Assembly (NCBI GenBank): GCA_914767715.1
Contig: OU612074.1
Location: forward strand, 23,360,062 to 23,424,061
Reading direction: 5' to 3'
Source: Membranipora membranacea
Lineage: Eukaryota > Bryozoa > Gymnolaemata > Cheilostomatida > Membraniporidae
DNA length: 64,000 bases
Of this stretch, positions 34,401 to 47,200 are shown piece after piece; position 1 is the stretch's first letter, and every line of letters begins with the position of its first letter. Made by a program: the position numbers and the translations under genes. Under the pieces are notes generated by a model, which did no database searches, was not told the DNA's origin, and was given only the letters and a program-made list of their open reading frames with translations.

Positions 34401-35990
34401 CAGGATCACATACAGCTTAAAGAGCAGCTTCTCAAATTCAAAATAGAAGAGTGAGTTCTAAATAATAGTGTGTGTCAAGTTCCTATTTTACGACAATTTT
34501 ATACCTGATCTAGTATGGAGTTCAGTCATAGAATTAATAATATTAAGTCACTGAGTTCAGTAGAAGATTAACTCAGTCTAGGATACATGATAATCACTGA
34601 ACTTCCCATCCCTAGTGATCTAGAAAATTGCATTCTGGGATAGTCGTATTGTAAAATACCAAATCATTTTTTACTTGACGATTTATTAATTCATTCACTA
34701 TGTGAGGGATACTTACTAGAGCAGGATCCCTCCTTCAGCAAACCTCTATGGGAATCCTGTTACATTGCATTTTGGGATGGCTTTTGGCATACCCCATTCA
34801 TCTAGCTCGTCATTACCTACAGGCTTCCGGTGGACTGTTTGGTGTGTGAGGACGAGGAGGCTGTAGTTATATTCAAACCTTGCGGACATAAGATAGTCTG
34901 TCCAGACTGCTGCGTCAAGATGAAGAAATGTCTCACATGTCAGGCCGTGATAGAGAAGAAAGTATTTAAAGGTAAGAGTATACACTGTATCACATTTTCA
35001 TATACATATCATACACTCTACACCCAGCCGTGGATGCATTCATTCTCCCATTCAATGATACATTTATAAACTGTATATTCTGGGATTGATTCAGATCATC
35101 TCCCATTCACAAATATAATCCTCCAAGCTGAATAGTTGCTATATTGAACGTTGTGAGCAGACAATTCTCCAAATATATTTGTGTTACATTAGGAAATAAT
35201 TATTATGCCCTTTAAGAATTCCATCCAATGTGCAGATGTTAAAAAAAGCTTGACTCCAATAAAAAGTTATTGAAAAGTTTCTAACATGGTACATCTCTCG
35301 AGTGGTTTACCATATGGTATCAAGAATTAAGGTTTTTGTCACTAAGTGATGCGGGAGGTGACAGGGATAATATTACTCTCATAACTGTCACTTGATATTA
35401 TTTTGTATTTTCTTGTTTTCTAGACGGTACAGATGTCCTGTCAGTAGTTAACGGTATCAGACAGTCCAACTCACAAGACGAGGCTCAGAGAGAACTGTCC
35501 AGGAAACTTCAGGTATCAATCATCTCGTTATACACGCTTTATGTTACTTACAGCTGACTCTCCGAAGTTGCTTAGGCTAGCTTAGGGCTGGAAATCTGCA
35601 TCATCAGCAATCCATTTTTCACCATAGTAAAAAAGCTCACCCTATTTTCATTTTTGACATATGCAACTTTCTTTTTATAATGTAGAGTAATTCTGATCAA
35701 ATATTTTACACCCCTTTTCACCCCTTATAGCCATTTACATTACACCCCTTTCATATTGCACCCCTTTCATATTACACCCCTATCATATTACACCCCTTTC
35801 ATATTACACCCGTTTATATTTATATTTATAGGAGATGGAGGACACTCTGACTTGTAACATCTGTCTGGATAGAAAGAGAAATGTGGCGTTCCTCTGCGGG
35901 CACTCAGCTTGCAATGACTGTGCTCAGCCGCTACGACAGTGTCACATGTGTCGTAAACCTATCACTAAACGCATCAATCTATTCAACTAA
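16428..35990 (+). CDS. mib: Mind bomb E3 ubiquitin-protein ligase, two-RING (MIB2-like) form (complete, 936 aa)
   Basis: Nineteen exons: 16428-16521, 18600-18755, 20633-20802, 21354-21462, 25678-25872, 26200-26336, 27423-27533, 27816-27920, 29523-29733, 30222-30361, 30874-31022, 32109-32302, 32668-32785, 33133-33259, 33601-33834, 34287-34450, 34823-34971, 35424-35512, 35832-35990. They sum to 2811 nt in phase. Domains: MIB/HERC2 (aa 9-78), ZZ zinc finger (C92, C95, C107, C110, C116, C119, H125, H129), second MIB/HERC2 (about 150-240), Mib repeats (245-425), ankyrin repeats (430-800), RING (C810, C813, C825, H827, C831, C834, C841, C844) and a C-terminal RING (C892 to C924). Mind bomb ubiquitinates Notch ligands of the Delta/Serrate type to drive their endocytosis in signal-sending cells. 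Two rather than three RINGs and a length near 936 aa resemble MIB2 more than MIB1. Four of its acceptors are embedded in or abut tandem arrays. Confidence 0.95.
16522..18599. other. Mind bomb intron 1
   Basis: This 2.1-kb intron contains no exon I recognise. Its only obvious structure is a pair of direct repeats at 17838-18013. Confidence 0.6.
17838..18013. repeat. Direct repeat, unit about 108 bp, two imperfect copies
   Basis: TAGTATCGTAGCCAAAC begins at 17838 and again at 17946. The copies stay similar for about 68 nt, to AGTTCAC. A further fragment (AAGTTCAC near 17791) may be the remains of an earlier copy. Unlike the other arrays this one is not at a splice site. Confidence 0.75.
19690..19960 (+). 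mobile_element. tRNA-derived SINE
   Basis: The head has both parts of a pol III type 2 promoter: A box TGGCTCAGTTGG and B box GGTTCGAAACC. A T-arm (GTGGG/CCCAC) and a D-stem (GCTC/GAGC) are also present. The acceptor ends do not pair and the anticodon arm is replaced by a 9-bp hairpin (CTTCAACAC / GTGTTGAAG), so it is not a working tRNA gene. About 180 nt of unrelated body follow, as in a SINE. It lies in Mind bomb intron 2. The 3' end and target duplication could not be fixed. Confidence 0.75.
20264..20657 (+). repeat. 46-bp tandem array copying the acceptor of the Mind bomb ZZ exon (9 copies)
   Basis: GGAGTGAGACACCCTGACG recurs exactly every 46 nt at 20264, 20310, 20356, 20402, 20448, 20494, 20540, 20586 and 20632. 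Each unit holds the 3' splice site (TTATTGTAG) and the first 24 nt of the ZZ exon; I see no difference between units. Only the last acceptor gives the correct reading frame. Using an earlier one adds 46-nt units, shifts the frame and meets a stop. Confidence 0.96.
21463..25677. other. Mind bomb intron 4 (4.2 kb)
   Basis: This is the largest intron in the window. It includes a poly(C) run near 21742-21755. At 24660-25140 an open frame begins [16 protein letters not shown]; its protein is not recognised and its use of an ATG is unproven. Around 23930-24660 there is a less AT-rich, promoter-like segment. I could not assign any of it to a known gene or element. Confidence 0.5.
27271..27442 (+). 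repeat. 37-bp tandem array copying the acceptor of Mind bomb exon 7 (5 copies)
   Basis: ACAGTACGTAGGTAAGAT(C)GG recurs every 37 nt at 27271, 27308, 27345, 27382 and 27419. Each unit has an acceptor (ATTACAG) and the first 17-18 exon bases. The exon start also contains GTAGGTAAGA, a donor-like site, so each unit resembles a 7-nt microexon. The copy at 27345 reads TACAAAGG. The last copy is the real exon start. Confidence 0.94.
27921..29522. other. Mind bomb intron 8
   Basis: This 1.6-kb intron is filled about half by an inverted-repeat element candidate (28057-28808). The rest shows no recognisable feature. Confidence 0.55.
28057..28808. mobile_element. Candidate MITE with short inverted ends
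   Basis: The segment starts with TTAAAGAGGAACTTAAC and ends with its reverse complement, GTTAAGTTCCTCTTTAA, about 750 nt apart. The interior is AT-rich and has two copies of GGTGAGTGATGTCAC near 28643 and 28684. No protein-coding remnant and no certain target duplication is visible, so the limits and class are tentative. Confidence 0.5.
29993..30245 (+). repeat. Diverged tandem array copying the acceptor of Mind bomb exon 10 (4 copies)
   Basis: CAGCAGTAGA(G/A)GA followed by (G/A)GAGT and a GGTATA-like stretch occurs near 29993, 30076, 30137 and 30219, each behind a pyrimidine-rich TTTTTCAG- or TTTACAG-like acceptor. Spacings are irregular (about 60-83 nt), so this array is older than the other Mind bomb arrays. 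The last copy is the functional exon start at 30222. Confidence 0.85.
32514..32566. repeat. Dispersed short hairpin repeat (GTTGTC ... CAACTCC)
   Basis: GTTGTCCTCTCCTTGAACAT followed within 20 nt by GGGCAACTCCAAATT can fold on itself. Related copies lie at 50823-50873 and 52605-52660, and the same words occur in the arms of the MITE at 58062-58566. Confidence 0.5.
35700..35815 (+). repeat. 16-bp minisatellite beside the last Mind bomb acceptor
   Basis: Imperfect copies of ACACCCCTTTCATATT repeat in the pyrimidine-rich 3' end of intron 18, ending about 15 nt before the acceptor at 35830-35831. It does not clearly include exon bases, unlike the other junction arrays. Confidence 0.85.
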
Positions 35991-36497
35991 CACTGCATCA
36001 CAAGTGTCACCATCCAACAATCAATGTGGAGTATATAAAACTAAGTCTGCGTTACAAACGCCACAAGTTACTGGGACAATATCACCAGTGTCTTAATATG
36101 TGATGTAGCGCCAACAAAGAACTGACCTGTCAAGTCATGTTATAGGACGGAGCTGAACTTTTGATTTGATATGATAGTTATCAATTTAGTGCTGGATTAT
36201 TACAAACTCAAAAAAATGTTTACTGACTTATCAAAGAAGGACAACTCCATCAGTACATTGCTATTATAACTAACAACTCAGATTGGCTCTACTAATGCGA
36301 TGTGTAACAGTTATGCTAGTCTTAGCTCGCTGATGGTTGTAATGTATATGTGTATGAGACTTTTTGTGGTGTCATGGTATTTGATTCTGTAAACAGAGAT
36401 GGATTAATATACCGGACGTGTACGTTCTCTGTCCTAGCTTTCTTGTTAAAGCCGCAAAGGTGGCGACATTTTTCTTCTCTTTTTTTCTTCACTTTCC

Positions 36498-36503
36498 AAT
36501 AAA
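36498..36503 (+). terminator. Candidate poly(A) signal AATAAA of Mind bomb
   Basis: AATAAA lies 508 nt after the Mind bomb stop codon, in CCAATAAAGTTTAAC, preceded by a T-rich tract. It is the most convincing signal in the 3' flank. Confidence 0.5.
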
Positions 36504-36726
36504 GTTTAACAAAACGCAGACTCTAACGTAAGAACTTGGAAGTAATAGTGTATGATATTGGGAGGTTAAATGACAAACAGTTGAATGTAGTGCAGGGAGT
36601 TTATGAAGTTCGTAGATTGAATCCGGATTAAACGCCCTGTGTCAGAAGTATTAGTGTTTAAAAACAACAAGAATTTTTTTCTAAGCACATTTAACAGAAC
36701 AAGTACTAGACTAAGGACTGAGCATT

Positions 36727-36880
36727 GAATCTTTGTCTATTAATTTTCTCACCTAGTCGGCCGTGTTCCGGGATGGGTGGCGGTCCTGCAGGGCACCAAG
36801 TTCTATCAGAGAATGCCATCTGATTCTATCATCAACATCTTCATCTGTGAGGCCCCATCTCAGAATCTTTGTCTATTAAT
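36727..36880 (-). mobile_element. 5'-truncated LINE 3' end with 18-bp target duplication
   Basis: GAATCTTTGTCTATTAAT occurs at 36727-36744 and again at 36863-36880, flanking 118 nt. The minus strand of that insert reads WGLTDEDVDDRIRWHSLIEL, then GALQDRHPSRNTAD and a stop. That Trp/Arg-rich ending is typical of the C-terminus of non-LTR retrotransposon reverse-transcriptase proteins. The short length and the target duplication fit target-primed reverse transcription with 5' truncation. The clade cannot be named from so short a piece. Confidence 0.7.
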
Positions 36881-38236
36881 GATTCAGTAAAATGAAATTG
36901 ATCTCATCAATAGCAATCTAGTAATTTATTGGTTTTTGATGAAAGCTGACAGCATAGAAGAACGGAGCCTGTCTTGACTAGCTCAGAGGTTGTGGTAGTA
37001 TCGTTTTGTAAAATGTTGTTAGGCTTATCTTCCCAATGTGAGTTTTGTTGGAATTGTGAATGTAATTTCAGTGGCCAATTGCAGCACATTATATGCAAAA
37101 CTGGCCAGTGGGAAGTGCTTTACATTTATCACAGCGGGTCCACTATTGTTGATTATTGTCATTTCCTGTTTATGAAAATTTACAGAAAAAGTGATACAAG
37201 CAAGCACAGGGAGAATTCATTATTATTGGTCATTATTGTAAGTAAACAAACCCGCCCATATGACAGTTTTGCAGCCAACTCTTAGGTTCACACAGTGTGA
37301 ACATCATCACAAGTTCTAAAGGCTGTAATTAATGGCAGGTGAGTCACCATCAGTTTAATTGATTTTTTGCCTCCTCAAATTTGGCAACAGTGAACACTAA
37401 TTTGCCATCCACTGTAATATTTATATTTCTGTTGCAAGCCACACCAAGGAGGCAACTCTCACTCCTTGGCCAGATCTGTGGAAAGCAAGAAGCTAAAACA
37501 ATATAAGGGTACCCTGGGAAATAATTATTGTTATTGATGCATATATGACAATCATATGAGCAGTAACTAACTTTTCTGATTGGACCAAAATACTACTATA
37601 TTGTCTACCAAAATTAAAATTCCACAGCTATTTCTAGTACTGGGACAATCATTTCCAGATAAGCCTAGCCATCTCATCATGCCAAGCGTGCTAAGACATA
37701 TTTTGGGCACTTAGTCCAATCCAACACTCGGGTGTTCTGAGATATGTGGCAGGTGCAGTATGGGACAGCACTCACACAGCCCCTCCAGCACCAACAATAA
37801 TGCTGTTAGACATGTCCCATACAGCACATGCCGCATGTCGTACAACACCCGTTGCCAGTGACGGTCTTTAGTACCCATTCAAATCAACATAAGTTTTTGT
37901 CAGTAATGTCCAAATTGCTTATTTACAAAAAACATTTCATGATTTAAACTTCAGAATTTAAGGCCCTGAACCATCAGCCGATGTGCCATTCTGTATCAGC
38001 AACATGGTGACTAGATTTCCTAGCGGAAACCTTGCCTAGCTTTAAAAGAGGGCTGCTTTCTTCAATCGCTTAGGCGTTCAGTTTGTAAGTTCTAAGGCCG
38101 CTGTGCTGAGATGTCAAAATGCTACAAAAGTGGGTATGACGTCTCTCTGCACAGATACGATACGATATACATTCACCATTCAGGTGTATGAGTGGTTCTT
38201 ATTTGTGAACACCCTCTCACCAATCAAATCAATATA

Positions 38237-38982
38237 GGGGAAGGCGGGGCACGTTGAGCCATGGGGCACGTTGATCCACCCCACTTTTTTCAAATACCAT
38301 TTTATGTTTTGAGTTTTCCCCTCCATCAGAGGTCATGTGACCAAGGGCACCCTTTTTGAGCAGACAAAAATAAAGATAGCTACTAAGGGAAGATAATTAT
38401 TTAGTTTTTCATCGTTTTTATTGTAAAAAGTAAATAATGCGCTAATCGACGGAAATTTCATCTATTCTCCACAGGGCGTGACTGAGAATTTGCAACTTTT
38501 ATTATGTGATAACATCATATTTAGTCTCAATTTCACATAATCTAAACTTATCTCTGATGGAGAGATTTTGTTAAACTTGAGTTGAAAGTGAAAAACAGGC
38601 TGTTGGGGCACGTTGAGCCATGCCCGACGGGGCACGTTGAGCCATGCCCTGCAGTATATGAATGTTATATGATGAAAGTGTATATGAAGTATATGTACAC
38701 GAAAACAGAAACATTGTAATTGATGTTTCTTTAATGAAGTTAGCAATTACTCTGAGTTCACTTTTCCCTTCACTTATCATCAAGTTTGCCGTGTGCAAGT
38801 TTTTCTCTACCGCAAATGTTTCGGAGATTTATTTTGTGTTGCGAATTATATTTTATAGTTCACTCATGTTGATGGAAGACATGAAGACCTATTTCAGTTC
38901 CAATTTTTGTTAATCTGGCGCAATTCAACTGCATGTTACAATCAAATATGTAAAAACTGGCTCAACGTACCCCGCCTTCCCC
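38237..38982 (-). mobile_element. Internally deleted copy of the GGCTCAACGTGCCCC transposon family (746 bp)
   Basis: The inverted ends are GGGGAAGGCGGGGCACGTTG on the left and its reverse complement, with one change (ACGTACCCC), on the right. Both are followed outward by TA (38235-38236 and 38983-38984), as with a TA target duplication. Compared with the 58.6-kb copy it is in the opposite orientation. It lacks the middle block with the back-to-back motifs, joining near 38865. No transposase is encoded; open frames inside it are chance. Confidence 0.85.
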
Positions 38983-41265
38983 TATGTCAAGATAGATATG
39001 TATATCAGGGCGCTTGTTTTGTTACTGCTAGGAAATTGGTGCTGCAGAAGTCCTGGTTTCAATTCCCATTGAGGGACATCCTTTGTCGTTTGTCTTCTTT
39101 CTTACTGTAGGCTAATTACCATGAAGATAAAACTTCATGTAGCTCAACAATAAACAGGTACCAATTATTAAAAGACACACGCCCTGCTATACCTAGAATC
39201 ACCTGTAATTGTATGGCTTATAAATGAGGCGATTGGACAGAGTATTTATAAAACCTAATGACTAAAAACCATCCTTTTTTATGGGACTACACACAAGTGA
39301 GAAAACATTTTTGTGTCCTATGTTTATGAGATTTGTGTAAGTTGACTTTCGTACTCCACGGGTACCACTTATTTGCGGAGGATATTTGACCATTCAAAAT
39401 TCGCAGTAAGTGCATTAACTTCCACGAAGCACATAATACCAACATTGTAATTGTGCTGTTGAGATACATGTTATGTTTCTGTTTGCTTGTGTTTACCTGA
39501 ATATTTGATCAGCTGATTCAAGATCTCGACATTGTCAACAAAATTACCAGGTAACCTACCCAGCTACAGTAATGTCTCTTATATCTTAATAGCGGCTGAT
39601 AACTAGCATCTTATCTTCTGTTCATAACTGCACAGAATTCACCTTGCTGATAGTGATAACACTATCATTGAAATTTAGAGTTCAATAGAGTTCAGTTATG
39701 AAACTTTGCACGTGAGGGTTTGAGCAGGGAGTTATTTGTACAAAACAAGCGATGCTCACATAGTGAATGCAGTCATGTGCTTTCAAATATTTTAGTGCTG
39801 CACCATTATCTGAGAAATTAATAGTTGGTTGTTGTCGAGTATGTTGTAAAATTTGCAGCATCATCCTTGCATTTGCTTGACCAAAGTTAACAGACTGGAG
39901 GAATAGATAAATTTTCAAACTAGTAGGGCCTAATTGTTTTTCTAGATTAAACTGTGCTAGTTATTAATTTAAATTTGAGTATAGATTTTCATGACAATAT
40001 TGGGTGCCACAATTATTTATACAAAGTATTGATGCAATGAACCGGGATGAGAAAACTTGCTGTTTTATATCAGGAGTAAACAAAATTGATGAGATGTATA
40101 TTCGAGTAGTGGTGCAGCACTAATATATAACAGCCAGCTCTGTGATACCTCCGGTCTCCTTACCAAGTCAAAGTACCTCTAACAGCTTCCAAGCAATCAA
40201 TCAACAGTCCAAAGTACACTTTACATTCTTTTGTCAGGCAAGGTTACAGATTAGCTCATCTCCACAACCACAAACAACAATCACGTGCCTTCAGATAGTA
40301 CAGTACAGATAGGCCTTCACAGTAAAGATAGGCTGTTACAATGAATAGATAGATAAGTGCGCTGGTGACCTGTAGTGTGTATCCTATTTACACATTGAGT
40401 TCATTGTGAGTTTAGACACCGGTGTATCAGTGTTCACAGTGTAGACCTAGGAAGTGTACTGCCTTATACCTATTCTATATATTATAACTCGCTGACTCCA
40501 TTATTTGGTAGAAGAATAGAGCAACAAGAAGTGTAAGCTATTTATCAGTATATAAGGAGACTGGATATTTGCAGGTTTACAGACGAGAGGACTGAACCAA
40601 TTAGTCAAGGTTATTTGCTGAATTTTGATGCTACTTGTCAGGTTTGAGTTGATATTTTGATACCTATTACACATTGACTTGTCGTTGGCCCTGCTGTAAA
40701 TAACTTACTATTGAACATTTCATTGTGATGGTGCGATATGGTCTAAAAAGATATGAATCAAGAGTCCTGTACAAGATAAATGTCTCCCATCGCTGCGCGG
40801 TCTTTCGATTTTTTGTGGTGCTGTAACTACGTGTAATGTGTGATGATATCTCTAAGGATTGGATAGTTCTATGGCCAAGGCTTGTCTTCTACAACGTAAA
40901 GTGATAACCGACCAGCATCAAACATAACCCACAAAAGATCAAGAGGGTGGCCCTCATATCGGGATGTATTATACTTAGGCCTTCACGATATCAGGGAGCC
41001 AGAATCTGTGAAGAGTAGGCCACTGAAACTTATCAATCACCTACTGAGATGCATGACTGTAGTATTATACTGTTCAAGCGAAGTCAGCTTATATCTTGAG
41101 AGACCATTTCACCCCAGCACCAGATTATATCATTCATTATTTTGTAATTAGAGCATACACATTGATTTGGGTCCTAGGTAGAACGTAACGTTCTTTTGCA
41201 GGCTTTATAGGTTTCCCCTTAGTTTTCTCACCAGTTTCCCCTGCATATTTCAGTGTACATACAGA

Positions 41266-44200
41266 ATGAGTGAGAAGGACCCTCTCCTCTCCAATCCAGC
41301 TGACCCAGTAAAGGTGAAGGTCGTAACTAACACAAATCGTGGAGTTACTATCGGTGAAAGTAGTACAGCTATAAATTACTCTGCTCCACAATTCACAGGC
41401 ACAGCGGTATGATTACTAAGATCACTCAGATTATAGTTGATTTTTGCACACTTTGGGTAAATCTCAGTGCTCAGACAGTTAGTGATAATTAATTGCGGAG
41501 GGTTTCTGCTGACAATCAAAGATTTGCTTTGCCAGCAAAATTTCTTTGGTGCCAGAAGGAGTCACCGCTCCTCATAATAATTTGAACACATCAATTGTCT
41601 GGGCACGGAGGTTAAATTTAGCTCAAGTCTCATTCTCATTGTCTGCACTCTGAGTAGATCCTTGCCTACAGGTGATCAGGGGAAGCAACTTCAAATTTGG
41701 CTAAATTGGATCAGGGAGTTTGGGATTTGTCACAAAACCCCCTGATCGGATGAAAAACAATCTAGATTGTGCTTTAACTATTCCTAATCAGGGAGGATGT
41801 ATTCCCGTTCTGTTATAATGAGTGTGTTTTTACATCCTCTGTGGGATAACCACCACTATCTTGCAATCAGATTTACGAATTGAGAATTGCAGTAAATAAA
41901 TTTAAATTCCAGCGCAAGAAGGTTGAGACTGACCAGGTAATGTCAATGATCGATCCAGACTTTGAGTAATTGATGACAGCTAATTCTACATTGGACTAGA
42001 TTCCAACCAAAAGCTTTCTTTATGTAATTTGTTTATAATGAGTATTTGATTATTGATTTTGGTGAAGAAATTTGATTTTGTCCGGTAGCTAGACATATGG
42101 ACCGACTGTCAAAATTGTGATAAAACACAGAATCCATGATGATCATGATGAATGCAGGGGCGATAAACTCTGAAATAGCAGTGAGGGTCATCTGATTTGA
42201 TTTTTACGCTCTTATACAACTTGATGTTAGGGAAATCAGACTCATGTCCCTCAGAGCTACAATCAGTCAGAATCTGCCGCTCGATATGATTATGCTGCTA
42301 CTATGTAGCCTTAGATCGAAATTTCTTGTGGTGTTCCAGGAGTTGGGTGGTTTAGGGATATCCAAATTGTTTCATGAATGGATTGTATGTGGACCATGCT
42401 ATCTTGTAATTCTTTGCTCACCTGATGTCATTATCATCTTTCGGAGATTTTTATCCGGAATGATGTAGTGTATTGAGATAGGAGGCGATTGTTTAAGACG
42501 TGGTTTATCTGTGACTCAAAAAGCTTCAATGATTCTGCTATGCTACAATTTCTGGGTAGTGTTATCAGGGAGAGGGCCTATTGTGTATGACCTCAGCTGA
42601 TGTTTGCCACAAATTCCGGTTCGCCACAAATTCCGGTGGCCTCTGACAATGGTGTCACTGTCAGTAATTCATGTGCGTACCATGTACATTTACAATAATA
42701 ATAGCGCAGCCTACTTGCCGACAGCTTGGATTTTGCCATTTTCAAGATGTTAGAGATACCTTATATATGAATTAGAATAAATTTTTGTTATATTGGATGA
42801 CATAATTCAATAAAATTGTGACAGGCCAGGAATCTGTATACCAATTACTTCCAAACGGTAAATATATCCTTGGATTATGTGCTCGCTCAATATGTAGGCC
42901 TGCCTCAGATGGACTGTTTTGTTTTGTTTGATGTGCTTATACAGATTTAGCAATTATTTCTGTGCCTGAGAAAATTTCCTTAAAATGATGGCTACCATAC
43001 CTTAAGCCTAGGCCTATACCACATAACACCTATTGGTCCCTTATCATGCCTGGGTTCCAAGGCCGCAGCTCTTCAAATTTTATGTTTTTGGAAGGAGTCA
43101 CTTTTATGAGAGTGAAGCAATTATTAATATGGCTACTCTACCCCTTGTTCTTCTGGTATCTGTCTCTGACTTATGCGCTTTCGGTGCCATTGAAATTAGA
43201 GTCTATCTCAACTTGTTTTCTAAAGTGACCGCTCAACAACTGGAGACAGTGATTATTAGGGCAGGATATACTCGTTGATCACTGACCTCAGCTCACTAGG
43301 CTATCCTGGACTCACAAATTATCGTCACTAACATGTTGTTTGTACTTTTTTTCCCATTGTAGAAAGGCAGCTCGACATTGTTCATCTCTATATTTTCATG
43401 TGTACTCGGTACTTCATTTGCGTTCGGATACGGACTCGGCTGTCTAAACACATCAGCAGAGGTAAGTATGTTGATAGAACTAAGACAATGGATCACCCCC
43501 ATCAAAAAATGATACCATGGTGCGGTGGGCAGTGATAACAGTTTTAGGTTATGTATTAAAGTTTCCAGTTTAAACTACTGCTTGGTCTTCTACTAACAGT
43601 CTACGCGTCATTCACAATCATAGATTTAAAAACAAGTCGCAGGTCCTTTTTTCAGTTTATGTTGACAATCAAAATCTTCTGACACATATTATAAAGTTTT
43701 TTCATGTAGATTATATAATACAGGTAATACAGAAGGCATACTCGGATCATTTCACTGTTAATGGTACATATACTATAGCTCCGGGGGAGATAACTCTATT
43801 ATGGTCGTTTACTGTCTCAGCGTTCTGTCTCGGTGGTATGATATCAGGAAGTATAGGAGGATTCATCGCTGACTCATTTGGCAGGTCAGTCTGAGTTTTC
43901 CATCTGCTGTATACGGTTAATAAAACTCACATTGGTTTTAGTCTCAATACCGTGAGAAAACCCTCGATGTTATTCTGCTTGTTTGTTTCTGGTATCATCA
44001 GTATGGGTCTACGGAGTGTTTATACTAATGTGGCACAGGAGCATGTGAGGTCGGATGCCCTTCCTGACACCACCATGATCCATCCTGTTGAAATACCCAC
44101 GCCCTATCCATTGCAACACGCCGCAGTAAACATGTAACACTTGACGCTAATTAGAAGTTATATTTTTCATTAGCGACAGTATCATGGTCAAGTTTGATAA

Positions 44201-47200
44201 TATGTAAGCTGACCTAATATTATTTTCATCAGATGCAGTTTACTAACAGGCGAAAGGGAAAAACCTGTGTTGTCTCTCTGATTGCCATCACTTCAATTAT
44301 CATTGTTTTGTTGATAATTTGATGCGACTCACAGAGTAAAAATCCCAATACCGACCAATACTTTTCTTAAAAACATATTCAGGGTGTTGTAACCCCTAGT
44401 ATGCCCAAAAATACATTACTATCAGATAATAATTCTCTATTTTACAGGAGGCGATCTATGCTGTTTATGAACATATTCCACATTATAGCTGTAGCGCTCA
44501 TGGTCTCTAGTAAATGGACTAAGGTATTCGAAGTTATCATTGTAGGCAGACTAGTCTACGGTTTCTTTTGTGGTATGTATTGTATACATATATGTAATCA
44601 TATTATTATATATTATATATTATATAGTCTGTGATCCTCTCACTCATTTTAATGAGGTGATTTCATTATATATTGTAACCTCAAGCTCGATCTCAACCAG
44701 GCTGATAGCTTCGCTGATTTAAATAGTCAGTATGGTTTTTAATTGGTGTATTTTCTTACCAGCAAAACCCAAAAGTGATATTCTCCACCTAGATTTAGAG
44801 GAATCCTAAAATTTCATAATGTTCTGAGGATCGGTATTGAGAACATTCATGTAATCGGAATTTATTGTAGCAGCTTGACAGGACCCATCCATCTATCTAC
44901 AGGCTGCTTCATATTTGAGCAGTTGATCTAAACAGAATAAAAATATGTTGACTGGATTCATATCACACTATGCTCGATTTAAGAGTTGATTTTTGAGATC
45001 ATCTCCTCCGATTTCTCAACCATATTTTGATCCCTTTTCTCACAGGATATGCTACAGTGATATGTCCTCTATATCTCAATGAGATATCACCCAGTAGTCT
45101 GAGAGGGTCTGTAGGTACAGTCAATCAGTTAGTGATCACCATGTCTCTCGCATTGGGGCAAGTTCTCGGGCTACCGCAGCTTCTGGGCACAGAAAAATTG
45201 TTCTATTTCATCCTTGGTAAGTTTTGTCCTATGACATTTGCTAGAACCACTGATAAGATGCAAACCAAGTTTGATCCGGTTTGTGTGCATTTGGAAATGC
45301 TCCCCCCCCCACTGATCAGCCGCAGCCTATCAGTAGATGTCATGATAGAAAGCAAACAGAGAAACATTCTTTATCCAAAATTTAGAGCATTTTTCCAATC
45401 ATTCTTAGCTCGACTTTATAGGAAAAAAATTTAGCAGTAGAAATCCTGCCAGATAATGGTGTTCACCTTCTTGAATCCCTGCTCGAATCAAAAACTCATC
45501 CAGAGTTTTGCTCCCTCAAGTTTTTTGTTTTGATTTCGGACAAAGATGCCCGGCAAACATCGTTAATATTTGATCTTTTTTTTCAGGTTTGTCTGTGGTT
45601 CCTGCAATTCTACACTGGTTTTTAATGGGCTGGTGCCCTGAAAGCCCTTTCTGGCTTTATTTATTCAAGAAAGACAAAGAGGGGGCCAGGATTGGTAAGT
45701 GCTGTGATTCTGAGTTTCTGTACCTGATCACAGCTAGGTCAATGATTTGCCACCCAATTGTCCTGATGGAATTAAATGTCATGAAAGGCCATTCATAACA
45801 GACACACACATATGTCCATCTGATGGCTAAGTTGAGTGTAGTTATGTTATCTATGTGACACATCAATCGTTCTGTACCATGTATGTATATGTATTATATA
45901 CAATGGTCTAAGTGAAGTTATTTCTTTGTGGGTACGCTACTCTCCAGCTTGAAAATCGCTGCGGAAAACCTTTGCAATATCTAAATCAAATTTAACATAA
46001 CAATAATTCAGAAATATACCTCAGTAATAGTATGATTGATAATAGGAAATATATGTGGTCAGAAAGAGACATTTTCAAACAGTTTTTGTACAAACTCCAG
46101 TGTGAACTGTTTTCTAAGCGTTCCCCCTCTATATTTCTTTGTGGATACTCAATTCCCACCAGTTCCCACTCACTTCTAGCACTGTAAATGGCATGTAATA
46201 CTATGTATGCGAATGTTGATTATTTACAGCCCTTCAGCGACTGAGAGGAGACAGTTCATCTATAGAGACAGAATTAGAAGAATTCGCTCATATGGAACAA
46301 GAATCAGCCGATGAGAAAAAGGTACTGTACTTGAACCAAGCTTGTCAACTCTTGCTTCTTAATTTTTTGAGAAAAACGTTGTCTCCTTTGACATGTAGAA
46401 AAAAATCTTAGGGTTCTAAGTCTTTGTTTACTTTCTGCATTACCAACACAATTGAGAAGAAATTGACAATATTCGTTCCATCAACAAACCAGGCTTGCTA
46501 AGATGGGCTAGTTTAATATAGTATATTATTACTCAAACCAAATCATCATAACTATCAAGAATGAGATACTATGTTCCCATTAACACTGACCTATTCTATG
46601 ATGTCTTAAATTTAAGCTCAAATTAAGGCAAACAATTTTTGAAATATTACACTCTTGCCTATGAATATATGAGTAGCAGCAGAACTATTTCATCCATTTT
46701 CAACGTTATATGACTCACATATTCATTACAGGTATCACTGAAGGACATGTTCACTACATACAGAAGGAGACCTCTATTAGTGGCCGCTGTGATGCATTTC
46801 TCTCAGCAGCTCGGAGGAGTTAACGCTGTGAGTTATCATAGTTACATATATCATATTCTCTTTTGTTTAATTAAGGTGCAGTCATAAGTTTGCCAATCAT
46901 CACAACAGCCTAAAATCTTCTAAATCATGCAACATTTTTGTTTGATCCCTCCAAAATTATGTCCCAAAGTCTGACAGCCCCTGCAAAGTTGGATCACAAA
47001 ATTGTGAATTGTGTCATGTGTCACAGCGTCTAACATGATTCTATGTTCTGATTGGAGCTGTCTTGAGGTTATCACAGGGTGTTGAGAGTAATTTATATAT
47101 TTCACGTATTTGTAGGTAATTTATTACTCGACAGACATATTTAAGTCCGCTCACCTCTCCAATAGTAACGCTCAGTATGCTACTATCGGGCTCGGTGCTA

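Larger units (their letters stand above)
35991..41265. other. Intergenic region, Mind bomb / sugar transporter
   Basis: This region of 5.3 kb has no coding exon I can support. It contains the Mind bomb 3' flank, a truncated LINE with target duplication (36727-36880) and a MITE (38237-38982). The upstream part of the sugar transporter, perhaps with untranslated exons, should lie in 39.5-41.2 kb. Several open frames of 60-100 codons show no family features. Confidence 0.6.

Noticed and set aside
38462-38913. Short open frames on both strands
   Set aside because: They lie inside the 38.2-kb transposon copy and reappear at 59042-59378 in the other copy; non-coding element sequence.
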